Shown here: positions 25,235 through 38,766 of the stretch, one piece after another | How positions within the stretch are numbered: the first letter of the stretch is position 1 | Layout of the letters: each line of letters starts with the position of its first letter | Notes under the pieces: model-generated | What the model saw: the letters and a program-made list of their open reading frames with translations, nothing else | Database searches by the model: none | What the model was told of the DNA's origin: nothing | Assembly (NCBI GenBank): GCA_951217055.1 | Contig: OX578276.1 | Location: 30,527,505 to 30,591,504 of the forward strand | Direction: 5' to 3' | From: Gerris lacustris | Lineage: Eukaryota; Arthropoda; Insecta; Hemiptera; Gerridae | Length of the DNA stretch: 64,000 bases | Position numbers and translations under genes: made by a program

Positions 25235-26999
25235 GTGATCTCTTAGACAACTTAATTATGTTTAGTAAAACCTGCTAAAGTGACCACCCGTGTATATTGA
25301 CCACCTGGTCAATGTGACCACTTTTTCATGGTCCCTTCAGAAATGCAATACTTTCTCGTACATTTTCTTCTGCTTATTGTAACCATCTGCCTGTATTGAC
25401 CAGTGACCACCTTCTTCTGGTCCCTTGAAGTAAATTAATTTTGGTTAAAGTGACCAAAGTAAAAACAAATACATATATATATTTTAGTGAGAATACCTAT
25501 TATAATTTTGAAACATTCGGGTTTTTAATTTAATTTCTTAGAACTTACATACTAGTTGTAGTATAATATGAAAAAAAAACCCACTTTAATTGAAAGTTTT
25601 CTTATGTGGACTTGAGAGGTTTTCTTATGTAGAGTTAGGTGTTGGTTGGAAAAGCTTTGTAAAATAAAATAAAAAAAAACTCTACATAAGAAAACCCACT
25701 TTACTTTCTATCTTTTTATAAGAATTATTAAGAAGGATTTAAATTCAAAGAAATTAGTCAAATGATTCTTGCTGTTTCTAAGAGTTAACCATAAAGAGTA
25801 CATAATTGCTCTGTATTTTTTCTTTTTTCTTTTTCTCATCATCCTCATTTCTTTGGAATATTTTCTGTTTTTATTTTATTTCTTGCTAACTAGTTGGTTT
25901 GATTTAGAAAGAGAAAGGTGTAATTTTTTTTTTAATTTTCGTGTTTTCATGTGCATTGTATATTTTGTGCTGAAATGACCGTAAACAATTTTTAGATTTT
26001 ACTATTAAAAAGTAAGTACAATACATGTTTGTTTTTACTTTTCAAAGAAAAATTTCTCACCTCGTTTTTGCATAAATTGTAAAAATTAGCTAATCATATT
26101 TCAGAAATGTTTTATTTTTTACTCTATTTAAAAATTGGGTGACTATTCTACAAACGCCTCTTTTCACTTTTTATGTGTGTAACATAAAAACTATTATAGA
26201 TTTGCTACACAAAAACTTCTGCTTGAATCAAGTTGAAAATTTACATGCCTGTTTCAATTGTACTTTAGACGATGTATATGAAGTTTTATTAAAATCGTTA
26301 CCTTAGAACGTATAAGATATTGGTAAAAACGTTGTTTTCTCTATTTTAACGGTTTAGGCCCACTTTAACAGTTTTAGCGATCTTTATTACTTTAAATCAA
26401 ATTATAATTATCAATAACTACGGGAGACATACAGAAGTAGAAGGGAGAATTTTTAAAGTAAAATTTAATATTTCCGTAATATGAATACTACCAAAAACTT
26501 AAAAATTTGGATCTTTATACTTCATAGCGGTGTAGCTGTTGGTTTTACTGAAAAATTTGATAAGGAAAAATAGGTTTGTCTCATAGAGTAGATGATGATA
26601 GAATCTTTATGTCAAATTCCAATTTTACATTTGAAGCTCACGCGAAGTTCACGCGAGCGTTGCTTGCGAACACATGTATACAAAATTTCAACTAAATCGA
26701 TCAACTTTTACTTAAGTTATCGTCGAGCACGTAAACGTTACTGTCAGACAAACAGACAGACAGGATGCATATTTTTTATTGAGTGTAAGAAGCTCGCTTA
26801 CGCTCACTTTAATTATTTAATGCTCAAATTAGTTATCTTAATATTCATTTGACTATTTGGTTTTATATTCCTTAACACAATCTAATTTAAAATTCACAAT
26901 TTGTATTCAAATTATTAATAATAAATAAATAAGTAGTTAAAATACCTCCCAGTGAGATGACTGACATCAACATGTTCCTCCAAGCTCCTTTAAGTTTAG

Positions 27000-27190
27000 A
27001 TCTGTGGAGAGAGGATCAGCTGCTCCGATATACACGATGAAGCCCCGGTGGTTAATTGGACCACACCGTCTGAGACCTAAAAGTTTCTAGGTCCGACTGT
27101 CTTGGTGAATTCTCCTTGAAGAAAATCAACTGATGTTCATTCAGTAGACTTAAAGTCGGTTCGAATGACTGTACCAGTTAAATTAACTCT
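27000..27190 (+). mobile_element. tRNA-derived SINE head, right arm
   Basis: It is the mirror of 16680-16870, with one substitution at 27172. Confidence 0.5.
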
Positions 27191-27369
27191 GTTGAAATTA
27201 ATATTTCTAACAAAATTAATTTTTAAATAAAAAATACAAAAATACTCTTCCAATTAGCGTGGCACAAGGTTCCTCGCCTCCTATTTAAAAAATATAATCA
27301 TTTTATGCATTTAAATTCTATTATTGTCCAATTTATTTAACTTCTCCCCCGTTATTTAAAATCTGTCAA

Positions 27370-27970
27370 ATTGTTTTGATTTTCTACTTGTATAAAAGTA
27401 TCAATTTAGCAAAATTTAAAGAGCACAGCAGGTTGGAATTAATCTGGGGCTATCTGCGGGCAACTTTCGATGAACCACCGAAATTCCATAAAAATCAGAT
27501 AGGAACTTTTGAAGATATAGGTGTAAATGAATGTATGTTTGTGTACATGGGGAAGATAAACAAATGGGCGCATACGGTTCAACTTATATGAGACCAACAA
27601 TGGACTAATTATAACCTACCATCCAAATTTCATAAAAATCAGAAATGTACATTTGAAGATATAGGTGTCAATGAATGTATGTTTGTGCACATGTGGAAGA
27701 AAAACAAATGGGCGCATAAGGTTCAACTTATATAGGACCAATAATGGGCTACCACCCAAATTTCAATAAAATTGGAAGAGCAGATATTAAGTGGGTTCGC
27801 AAAATTTGAGCGACATGTACCGACAGACAGACACAGAACTAAAACTGTTCCTGATGTTCGAAATGGATTTCTGTCCTGGCATTTTTGAAATCGGTGACCT
27901 AAAAGCTTTTCGTTCTCCGGAACGATCGCATAGCTTTCGTCACCTTGTGGTAAGCTTCGAAGCAATTTTA
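27370..27970 (-). repeat. Hairpin-headed repeat (family C), right arm
   Basis: It is the mirror copy of 15900-16500. Confidence 0.6.
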
Positions 27971-28410
27971 ATATACATAAACTATCTCATCAATTTATCT
28001 CTGTAGTGGGGACAACCCTGAACAGAGATTCAAGATGTATCGTAAATAAACAAAATACAAATGGCAAAAATGATAAGAGAAGTGCGCTCAGCTCTGGGTG
28101 TGCCAAGCTTATTAAACATATATTAGTGCTGAGGTCATGAATATTACTGAGTCGGTGAGTGTTTGTTGGTGTATCTATGTTTTAATGCTACAGCACATTA
28201 CTTGAATATAACTGACTCATATTGTTGCAAGTAGAAGAAAGGTAAAATGACCCATACCCTAACAGGGTTACAACCGAGCCTCCATCAAGCAAGGTACAAA
28301 ACCCTTCACCATTATGCCTGGGGTAATAAAAAACAACAATGTGTGGAAAAAAACAAACTAATTTTTAAAACGAAAAAGTAAATATATGCTAACTCGGTGT
28401 ATATAGCTAA

Positions 28411-28452
28411 CTACCCCCGCGGTATAGTGGCAAAGGAATCAGACTTCAGATC
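28411..28452 (+). other. tRNA 5'-half-like fragment, right arm
   Basis: It is the mirror copy of 15418-15459. Confidence 0.4.
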
Positions 28453-28623
28453 AAAAAATAAATAAATAAAATAAAATAAAACATTTCAAATAAAACTTGT
28501 AATTTTTATTACATAACTAGGTTCTCCTACCCTTAGTAAAAAATAGTCTTCAGTAAAAGGTAACCTCCCCCCATAGACCATTAGAAGATACACGGAGTTA
28601 AAACCCAATAAAAGTAACATGTG

Positions 28624-28660
<37 letters not shown>

Positions 28661-28740
28661 ATATATGGGAAAAAATAACATAATAAATCCTAATTTTAAA
28701 AATTATATATATACTAACTCTGTGTAGTGTAAACCTAACA

Positions 28741-28813
28741 GCCCTTGTGGCCGAATGGATAAGGCATCGGACTCACGTTCCGAAGGTCATAGGTTCGACA
28801 CCCAACCAAGGGA
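28741..28813 (+). tRNA. tRNA-like sequence in right arm (probable pseudogene)
   Basis: The acceptor is CCCTTG/CAAGGG. The D-arm resembles tRNA-Arg/Val types. The anticodon stem is TCGGA/TCCGA with loop CTCACGT, which would read as anticodon CAC. The T-arm GGTTCGACACC is degenerate. The identical mirror copy is at 15057-15129. Confidence 0.5.
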
Positions 28814-29189
28814 CAGATTTTTTACAGGAAATCTCAACTCTAGAAGATGGCGGCATATTTGAAAAAAAAAAAACACCCGGGCAATTCAAAATAGCGTAGC
28901 AGACAACGACCTAGGAAGGACAGGGTGGGGGGTGGGCTTTCTAACAGCAGGTGAAGGGGCCGAACCTTCTAGAAGGAACCAGGGGGCTCTGAGCAAGCAA
29001 CGGCCAGGGTCCCAAATTAACAATAGCATGCTCCCAAAATAACAATAGCCAGGCAGGCTAGATCATCATAGAACTCTCGTCTCCCTACTACTTAAATATG
29101 ACTAAAAAAAAAAAAACTAATTGGCTGACATTTTATTATTTACAAGTTAAATTTTACCAACTGCCATCTTTGTGTTTCGTAATTAATTG

Positions 29190-29190
<1 letters not shown>

Positions 29191-29285
<95 letters not shown>
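29191..29285. repeat. (TA)n microsatellite
   Basis: About 47 TA units just outside the palindrome. The tract is interrupted by the TIR element 29286-30049 and resumes after it. Confidence 0.98.
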
Positions 29286-29287
<2 letters not shown>

Positions 29288-30049
29288 GAAAGGCACCTAA
29301 TATGGCATAGTGTTTTTCGGCAATAGGTTTCACCCCTCCAAATAGCGAATTTTGTAGCACAAAAAAATCCTAGTGATAGATTAACTACTTAAGTATAATG
29401 AGCCAACGCTAAATGACTAAATATTTAACACAAGACTTCTGAGAATTTTTAAAAGGAAAAAATCCAAAAACGATGATAAAAATTGTCGCCCCTTAATATG
29501 GCATAGGCATACCATGGAAATCACAGCAATGATCTAGTTTTTATCTCCGTACATTAATGTAAAATAGTTATCTATTATAATTATAAGAAATTAATATGTT
29601 TATTTATTAAATGCTGAATATTAGATCGCATTGTTGAAAAGGTACCCTTAATATGGCATAGGTCTTAATTGAGAATATTTCATATGCCATATTCGGGGGA
29701 ATCACGTTTTTCACATCAGTTCTTTCATAAAATAAACAATGAGTTGAAATCATAAAACTGATGGGTGCTCCTTAATCTACACAACATACTGAATGTATAT
29801 CTGTAACCATATATTAGTTAAGTACTTACATTACACTACTTTTGGCCGATCAAAAGGAATCACTATAAACTTTTGTTGACACTAAGTTTGGGAAATAGCT
29901 GAATATTGAGAAAACGGTGAGGAGTTTAAGATACATCACTATCACCCTAGCGGCACTACTGTATAACTACTTCGTTGACTCATTCGCTGACAGAAATTAG
30001 CTCTTGGTTCAAGAGAAAACCCACTATGCCATATTAGGTGCCTTTACCC
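29286..30049. mobile_element. 764-bp MITE inserted in (TA)n
   Basis: The TIRs are GGGAAAGGCACCTAATATGG... (27 bp) and its inverse ending ...GGTGCCTTTACCC, differing by one inserted base. The flanks are TA repeats on both sides, so the target was TA. The motif CCTTAATATGGCATAGG recurs at least three more times inside in both orientations. No transposase ORF is present. Confidence 0.88.
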
Positions 30050-30937
<888 letters not shown>

Positions 30938-31450
30938 TCTGAGAATTGGATAAGGAAACTAAATGTGTTTTAATTTTCTCATTAATAATTTTTGTCCTAG
31001 ACATTCATAATATTATGTTGGGATGTTTCGATACTAATAATATGATACTGTTATCGATACTTTTTTTCGTTAAAGTTTGAAAAGCTTGAACATTGAATAT
31101 ACATAATATATTTAGACATTTTGATGTTTGAAAAGCTTGACATAATAATAATACATTTAGAAATTGTTACATCCTGAAAAGCTTATAATTTTCATAATGT
31201 CTAGAATTGGATAAGGAATCTAAATTTGTTTTAATTTTCTCATTAATAATTTTTGTCCTAGACATTCATATTATGTTGGGATGTTTCGATACTAATTATA
31301 TAATACTGTTATCGATACTTTTTTTCGTTAAAATTTGAGAAGCATGAATACTGAATATACATAATACATTAGGACGTTGAAAAGCTTATGATTCATAATG
31401 TCTAAAATTAGATGCGAGGAATCCAAATTTGTGGGTGCATTATATTAATT
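30938..31450. repeat. Tandem duplication, 261-bp unit, 2-3 copies
   Basis: Blocks TGAGAATTGGATAAGGAA, TTTTGTCCTAGACATTCATA and TGTTATCGATACTTTTTTTC recur at a 261-bp offset. A third, decayed copy with GTATCGATACTCTTCTTTCG follows. Unit 2 has scattered substitutions, so the event is not recent. Confidence 0.85.
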
Positions 31451-31984
31451 CCCAATTCACTCATTCTGTTGGTAACATTTTGGTATCGATACTCTTCTTT
31501 CGATACCGGGTATTTCATGGTATCGATTCTTAAATGATTATGATTTTTTTTTTTTTTTAATAAAGGAATAACCTATTTAAATTGGTCAATGTATATATAT
31601 TAAAAAATGTAAACCAAAGAAATGATAATGTTATTATATTATTTAATAATCACGTTAATTTAATTATCCAACTTTAATAGTTTTTAGTTTGTGTATATAT
31701 TTATTTAATAATTATATTCTTTAGATAATGTGAATAATAAACAAATAAGTTCCACTTCTGTGTAATTGTAGTTTATTTAATAAGCTAATTGTGTTAATGG
31801 TGTATTTAAAATGCTATAAAAATTAAAATTGAAAAAAAAGTCTATTATATAAGATGATATTCTAGAACTGAATTAATATGAATGTTATTGTAAATATATT
31901 ATTATGTATTTAAAAATAATTGTCGTTTTATATTATCTATTTGACCCTTTGAATGCAAATTGGAAAGTTGTTTTCACATAATGT

Positions 31985-32190
31985 GCTTTTTAGGGTTTCG
32001 AGGTCGTCCTAGAAACCCTTATGCTTTTGGTAGTTCGTCTGTCTGTCCGTCCGTCCGTCCGTCGCATCTCGGAGTATATCTCCCGACCTACTTTTTTGCC
32101 CAAAAACAGAAAAACTATTGCGGACTTAAACACTCCAAATTTTTGCGATCTGCGATCAATCGCGAAAAGATCGCAATATTTTAACTTTTT
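31985..32190 (+). repeat. (TCCG)n-containing dispersed repeat head
   Basis: AGGGTTTCGAGGTCGTCCTA is followed by TCTGTCTGTCCGTCCGTCCG, a widespread insect repeat signature. A relative (AGGGTTTTGTAGATACTTCA, then CCCCGTCTGTCTGTC) is at 34808-34900. Confidence 0.6.
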
Positions 32191-32205
32191 TGTAATTTTC
32201 AAGTT

Positions 32206-32880
32206 GGGTATCATTTCAAAGGTATTGAAATTTAGATTACAAATATATATATATATATATATATCGCGTTTCCAAAATTGCGGCCATTTTACCCCCCAAA
32301 AAATAAAACAAATTCAAAATGTACCCCCTCTGCACTACCCCATTAGGATAGATCCTAAAAAAAGGCAAAAATATATATATCTGTGGTACAATGAAATTTC
32401 CGGGAGTTGATCTAAAGAAAAGTAAAATTTTAGAAATTTTAGGGGGCCGTAACTCGGGAGCCCCAACATTTTTGTAATTTGAAAATTCGAAGTTGGGTAT
32501 CATTTTAAAGGTATTGAAACTTGGTTCACAAAAATGTATCGCGTTTCCAAAATGACGGCCATTATACCCCCGAAAAAATTAAAACAAAAAGCAAAAAAAA
32601 TATGTTCCCCCCGCTACCCCATTGTGATAGGTCCTAAAAATAAGGCAAAAATACAATAATATGCATCTCTGTGGTCCAATGATATTTCCAGGAGTTTATA
32701 TAAAAAATTCAAATTTTAAAAATTTTTAGGGTCCGTAACTCGGGAGCCCCAAATTTTTTGTTATTTAAAAATTCGAATTTGTGTTTCATTTTAAAGATAT
32801 TGAAATTTGGTTCACAAAAATATGATGTGGTTCCAAAAAAACGGCTTTTTTAACCCCTAAAATAACCAAATAAGTGCATA
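32206..32880. repeat. Tandem repeat, about 288-bp unit, 2.4 copies
   Basis: GGTATCATTT..AAAGGTATTGAAA, CGCGTTTCCAAAAT, CGGCCATT and AACTCGGGAGCCCC recur at offsets of about 288 bp. Together with 31985-32190 it forms one repeat with an internally duplicated body. Confidence 0.8.
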
Positions 32881-34350
32881 CCGATGACACTTGCGTCTTA
32901 AAAGTGAACCTTTTTATACATATTTTGTTAAAAAAAAAAAATAATAATAATATATTTATGAATTCTTATGACCGAAGAAACCCTTTTAGTAACTTGCTGG
33001 CATGTACTTGACGGGATTTTTTTATTTTACTTTTTCAAATTCAAGGTAAGAATATACGTATCACAGTGCGATGATGTGAAAATTGAATGTTAAAATGATT
33101 ATGGACATCTGAGTAAAAAATTTTTTTTTTTTAAATGATTGTTGCATTTACAGACCCGTGAAACATAATAAAAAAAAATCAATGACCTTTGGAAAAAATG
33201 TCGTTCAAGTTTTAACACTGAGTGAATTTAAAAAATAAAAATGCATTTTAATTAAAAATGTACGAAATTTTGTCACCCAAACTCCAGGTTTAATTAAGCC
33301 AGGTTTAATTAGTTAACGTCCCTTTCATTTTAATAAATAAATAAAAACTGTTTTGACAATATTTAATACAATTTTACTACGTTTTTATTAGCTTGCTTTC
33401 TTGTTTGTTTGTTTGTTTGTCCGGTACAAATCTGGCAATCGATTTCTAACTAACTTCCCGAATAGCTAGACATTTGAAACTTTTAGCATAGCTCAGAACA
33501 CGATGACAGTTCATTATTTTAATACTTTTAGCCATCTTTTAGCAGAATTTAATTGGTTTTCAGCAAATGTTGCTGTACGGAAAGTTAGTTCGGAAAAAAT
33601 CCGCAAGTTATTTTATTTATTTTGCCATATCCCATATTTACGCAATCTTCATTTTGACGGGTCTCAAATTTGTGATAGATAAACACTGAATGACAGCAAA
33701 ACACGAAATATCGATTATATTATTTATCGATTACATTATTTATATTATTTCAAATATATCGATGGCACGCCTTAGATTTGGTGTTGGGGAGATCCGTTGT
33801 ACAAAGATTTGTCCTTTTATAGGTTTAGGATCAGCTCTCTAGATGGTTGTCATTTATGTGAAGTAAATAAGAGGTGGGAGAGGTGTTTTTTTTTTTTTTT
33901 TTACTAACATTATATATTATATAACACAATAAAAATTATATTATCAACATTAAATACGATTCAACAGAAAATTTAAAAACGTAGTACATAAAAAGTTCTT
34001 TTTATCTTGAAATTATTGTAATATAGGTCTATAGTCTATACAAATACCAAAGAAAATATAGCTGGCACTTTCCCGGGAAAAATCTAGTAGAAAAGATAAT
34101 TGCATACAAAGATCAATGATGTACTTATAAAATAGGAAAGAGTGCTAGTGCTACTAATGAGAAATACCACTATACAAATTTTTACCTTAATTCCGCTAAA
34201 TAAAAATAGTTAGTTACTTTTAATTTTGTCTATTTTCTAACTCCGCCATGTATAAGAAGTTGGTGTCGTATACTCAGTGGGATTTTATATTGTATATTTA
34301 ATATAAGGAATAAGGAACTTCGTTCCCACCGGGTGTCCCTCGACGCACCG
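32881..34350. other. Intergenic, nothing firm recognised
   Basis: It is AT-rich with homopolymers and a GTTTGTTTG run near 33405. No exon or TIR was recognised. Confidence 0.45.
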
Positions 34351-35046
34351 CACGTATTTTTTACTTTCTCATATACGTAGTAAATAAAAAGAGAAAATAT
34401 TTTCATGGCGTGCAAATTCTATTCTGATGATTTACACGTTTTGAGGTTTCCTGAGTCCAAAAAAGTGGTTTATTACAAAAATGTCAGTCTTAAAAATACA
34501 TAATATCTTGTTTTTTTTTTTTTTTAAAAATATATAAATTAAATAACAACAAACTTTTAACCTTTTCGTGCCATGTAATTGCCAAGTCAGAAAATGTTTT
34601 TACATAAATTTAATTACTTGAGTGATTTGGGAAAGAAAATGTTTAAGTTTGTGAGGGACAGAGAATATAGAGGAGTAAGAGGGACAGACAAATATCACTT
34701 ACTTTTACTGGTTAAATTAGATCTAGTATAGAACTTACTTGCACAGGGGGACACTTGGCTGAACCAAGGATCTCACAACTTTTTACAAGAGTTTTTTTTT
34801 TTTTCATTAGGGTTTTGTAGATACTTCACAAAATCCTTATGCCGAGGGTGATGTGTCCCCGTCTGTCTGTCGCTCATTGACTCGTAGGGCCCAAACCGTT
34901 TAAGCTAAAGAGCTAAAACTTTTGGGCCCAACCACAGGCAAAATATGCAGAAGTTAAAAATTAATAAAGCAAAAATGTGGTAAACTCAATTTTTTTTGTT
35001 AAATTTTCGAGTGGGGTATAAAATGAAAGCTGCTGAATAGTAGGTT

Positions 35047-35176
<130 letters not shown>

Positions 35177-35179
35177 TTA

Positions 35180-35480
35180 GCTTCCGAGCTTACCGAAGGT
35201 AACGGAAGCATTGTGTTCACTTTTGAGAACGAAAAACTTTTATGCCTCCGATTTTAAAAATTCCAAGACAGAAATCCGTTTCAGACATCAGGGAATATTT
35301 TTGGTCTCGATTCTGTCGGTCTGTGTGTCCGCGAATTATGAAACGTGCGACGATAACTTGAGTAAATGTCGACCGATTTTGATTAAAATGCCCAGGACGA
35401 GTTCGTTGGACAACGATATCCGTTCAAGCGTTAACGAGCAACGCTCGCGTAAACGTGAACTTCAAATTTAAAATTGGAAT
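35180..35480 (+). repeat. Hairpin-headed dispersed repeat, family C
   Basis: It starts CTTCCGAGCTTACCGAAGGT and continues AACGGAAG, so the first 28 bases form a near-perfect stem-loop. CAAGACAGAAATCCG and TCTGTCGGTCTGTGTGTCCG follow. Relatives are at 13410, 14190, 15900, 27370-27970 and 45525. Confidence 0.7.
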
Positions 35481-36194
35481 TTTAGGTCGGGAAAAAAATC
35501 TAACTTCATCTATTCAATGAGACAACCATTTTTTTCAAATAAAATTTTTTAGTTAAACCAACAGCGACACCGCTATGAAGTGTTAAAAATCGCTAAAACT
35601 ATTAATAGTTTTTACACAATTAGCAATATAACAATAATTTTAATGTTAATATAATAATAAAGTACATGATAGGATGCGAGGAAGCTATGCGCCACACTAA
35701 TTGGCAGTCTATTTAAATTATGCAGTCTTTATTGGTTTTATAAATCAAAATATGCCCCTTAAAAAATGTCCCCTCCCCCTAACCATAATAAACGGCTGGT
35801 CCTAAAATTTCATAATAATTCATGCTAATATGTTATTGTGGGGCAATCAAAATTCCGGGAGTTCGTTCCCAATTTTTAAAAATTGCTAATTTTTTGCGAT
35901 AAAATGTGAAGTGTTGTGTGTATAGTATGTGTTGTATGTGGGGTATCAAATGAAAGCTGCTGAAGAGTAGGATACAAATATATATAAATATGCTTTTTTA
36001 AATTTTTGCATTCTTTATTGGTGTTATAAGTCAAAATATACACAAAAAAAATCCCCCCCCCCCCCAACTACTATATAACGGCCGATCCCTAAATTTTGAA
36101 ATAATTCATGGTTATACCTTATTATGGTGGGGAGATGAAAATTTCCTGAAAAAATGTAATTTATATTGTCGTTATTACCGATAAAAAAAACATT

Positions 36195-36340
36195 AATACC
36201 CCTCGGGAAATCGAACCAGGGACCCTTTAGGTCGAAGAAAAAAAATCATAATTATATAACGGGTATGCTTAATCATCTACGAAACCCTAAAAAAATACTT
36301 GGACGCAAGTCCTTCCCTGTGATTTTTTTTATAAAATATT
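36195..36340 (-). mobile_element. tRNA-SINE fragment
   Basis: On the minus strand GGTTCGATTTCCCGAGGGG is a B-box-like tRNA 3' half. No A-box half was recognised. Confidence 0.35.
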
Positions 36341-36847
36341 TTGAATAGGTGGTTTTTCTATTAGCCTTAAGAGGGATAGAGAAGCAGTACATTAAACTCT
36401 ACGAATATACAAAATTTCAAGTTTCTAGGATTGTCAGAAGTGCCTTAGAATTATGACGAGTCAATGTCAATAGATCAGTGGCAAAGTAACAAAACTTTAG
36501 GCTCATATATCTTATGAACCAATATGAACAGAGGTATGAGAACGATTTACTGGTATGAAATTTTTATTTCTATGTTTCAGTTTGTAATGAACTCTAATTT
36601 AAAAATTATTTTATATATCTAAGCATATGTAATAAGATAATAGAGGAGGGTCCAGTGCCGGAACTAGCCGTGTGCATGGGGTCAGCCGCACACGGGCCTC
36701 GGGGTAAGGGGGCCTCACTTTTGCTCGGCCAGTTATAAAAAAATTTAATAAAATAAAAATAAATTAATAAAAAATAAAGAATAATTTTACTAAAAAGGTG
36801 CAGTTAGTTTATATTTTATTTATTACCATTGTTATTATTAATATTAT

Positions 36848-36937
36848 TTTTGTGGTAGGCATCTACATTCTTTCCCACATAATAATAATAATTAAATTAT
36901 TATTATGTGGAAAAGAATCTAGATGCCTACCACAAAA
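36848..36937. repeat. 90-bp near-perfect hairpin
   Basis: GTGGTAGGCATCTACATTCT... is inverted as ...AATCTAGATGCCTACCAC, with about 43-bp arms, two mismatches and almost no loop. Confidence 0.9.
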
Positions 36938-38163
36938 AATTAAATTATTATTATCATTTTTTGAGACAATTGATGTTAAATGCTTATTAAGATAATATGT
37001 ATTATTAATATAAAAAATTGACTTAAAACATGACGTGATACATTTGGGTACTTTAGACTGTTAATGTTTTGTATTATCCTGTATATGTTTCATCAAAATG
37101 TAACTATCTTTAGTAAGTTTTTAAATTAATTATACATTTTTAACTTGTAAAATTTGCCTACACAGGGGCAAATTACCTAACACGATCCACTCAATATCTC
37201 CGGAATCTACTGCAGGAAGAAAGACGCAGTTTGATGGGTTCTAAATTAACTTAAAATGCGCTTACAGAAAAAATGCTAAGCACTTTGAGCGCTAAAATGC
37301 TCTACAGCAGTACTTAAAATATAAAAAAGTTATTAGAGGACATATTTTTAAGGCTAAAGTTAGATTCTATGGCTTAAAATGAGAACTTTTTACTATTGGC
37401 ATTTTTTCTCCAAGAATTAGTTTCAAAATACATATGAGTATTCAACTCAAGTCTATAACAGCTAAAATAATGGATCTAAGAAAAAAATGTAAAATAAAGT
37501 GTTCTTATTTTGAGCCATAAACTCGAAATCTATTCTTTTGTATTAATTACAAGGGCTCATTTTTACTTTAGCACCCCCCTTGGTTCTAAACAATAGTCTG
37601 TCCTACAAAAGTCAAAAAGGTTTGTGTGTTTGTTTCCCCAAGACATTGAGACTCCTGGGGAAGTTCTATATTTAATATTCCTTTATCTTAATAGTTGATT
37701 AGTGTCGCGGAGCGAGAGCAGGGAATTTTGTTTTATTTATTTATTCAATATTATTTTTTGTTAAGTTATGTTTTTTGCGAAACATTAAGTTATCTTGTTA
37801 TAAAGATAATAAATAAGGTCAGTCTTGTGAGAGAACTCAGAGATTCCGGCCTTTTTCCTTTTCATGTAACTTTAAGTTAAATCAAATCAATTTAAATCAA
37901 TAATAATCAAATTAAGAAGCCGAAGAACGGCACAATTAGTCTAAGGGATGTGATCACAATTACAATTATAAACACAAGTGTGATATTCCTTTGTCCCAAG
38001 ATACATTAGAATAAATATCCCTTCATCTTAACTCTTAACAGTAATTTCGACTAAGGAATATATGCTACTCTGTATAATGTTCCTTTGGCGAAATAACTAT
38101 TAACACAAAGGGATATAGGGGGATGCCAAAGTAAAAAAGTACCATTACAGGCAACTTTTTTGC

Positions 38164-38545
38164 TCTTTTTACTTTCCATAAAAAGAGAAAGTATTGTACT
38201 GACTCGAAAATTCGATTTTGATGGATTTACTCGTTTTGAGGACCCCTCAGTCAAAAAAGTAGTTTTTAAAAAAAGTCTGTCGTTTGTCTGTGCAGACACC
38301 TGGAGCCTAAACTACTGGGCCGATTTTGACGAAATTCAGCATACATGTTCAGAAAAATCATCCTCCGAGGAGAAATTAACTTAACCTTCAAATTTAGGGG
38401 CGCTACTCCTTAATAACTACGAAACTATGAAAAAAAGAGAAAAAAGTATTTCTCGAAAACGGTTCCTACGATTTTGATTAAAATATTCTAAAATGTAGTC
38501 CATTAAAATTTAAATATAATTTATTTTGTTTTCTTTTTTATCATA
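38164..38545 (+). repeat. Dispersed repeat family B
   Basis: TTTTTACTTTCCATAAAAAG and GGCCGATTTTGACGAAATTC match the family at 6118-6592. The B-box-like end is lost. Confidence 0.6.
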
Positions 38546-38766
38546 ACATAATGTTTTTGTTGCAATTTATTACAAATCTTATGTGTATCCTGAAAAAAAA
38601 GGCGACAAAAATATTTGATCATCTTGGAGGGGGGGGGGGGGGGGGGGGGGCTCTAAAGAAATCTCGCACACGGGCCTCAGCAGGTCTAGTTCCGTCTCTG
38701 ATTGGTCAGAAAAAACTAAAAATATAATGGTAATTTAACAGAACCCTAGCAAAACTCCATTGGTGC

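Larger units (their letters stand above)
36653..38700. mobile_element. hAT-like element with CAGxGxCGGAACTAG ends
   Basis: The left end CAGTGCCGGAACTAG and the right end CTAGTTCCGTCTCTG are inverted, with two mismatches. Subterminal GCACACGGGCCTC occurs at both ends. No matching TSD is seen, so the ends may belong to two solo copies. It contains a 90-bp hairpin and a family B copy. Confidence 0.5.
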
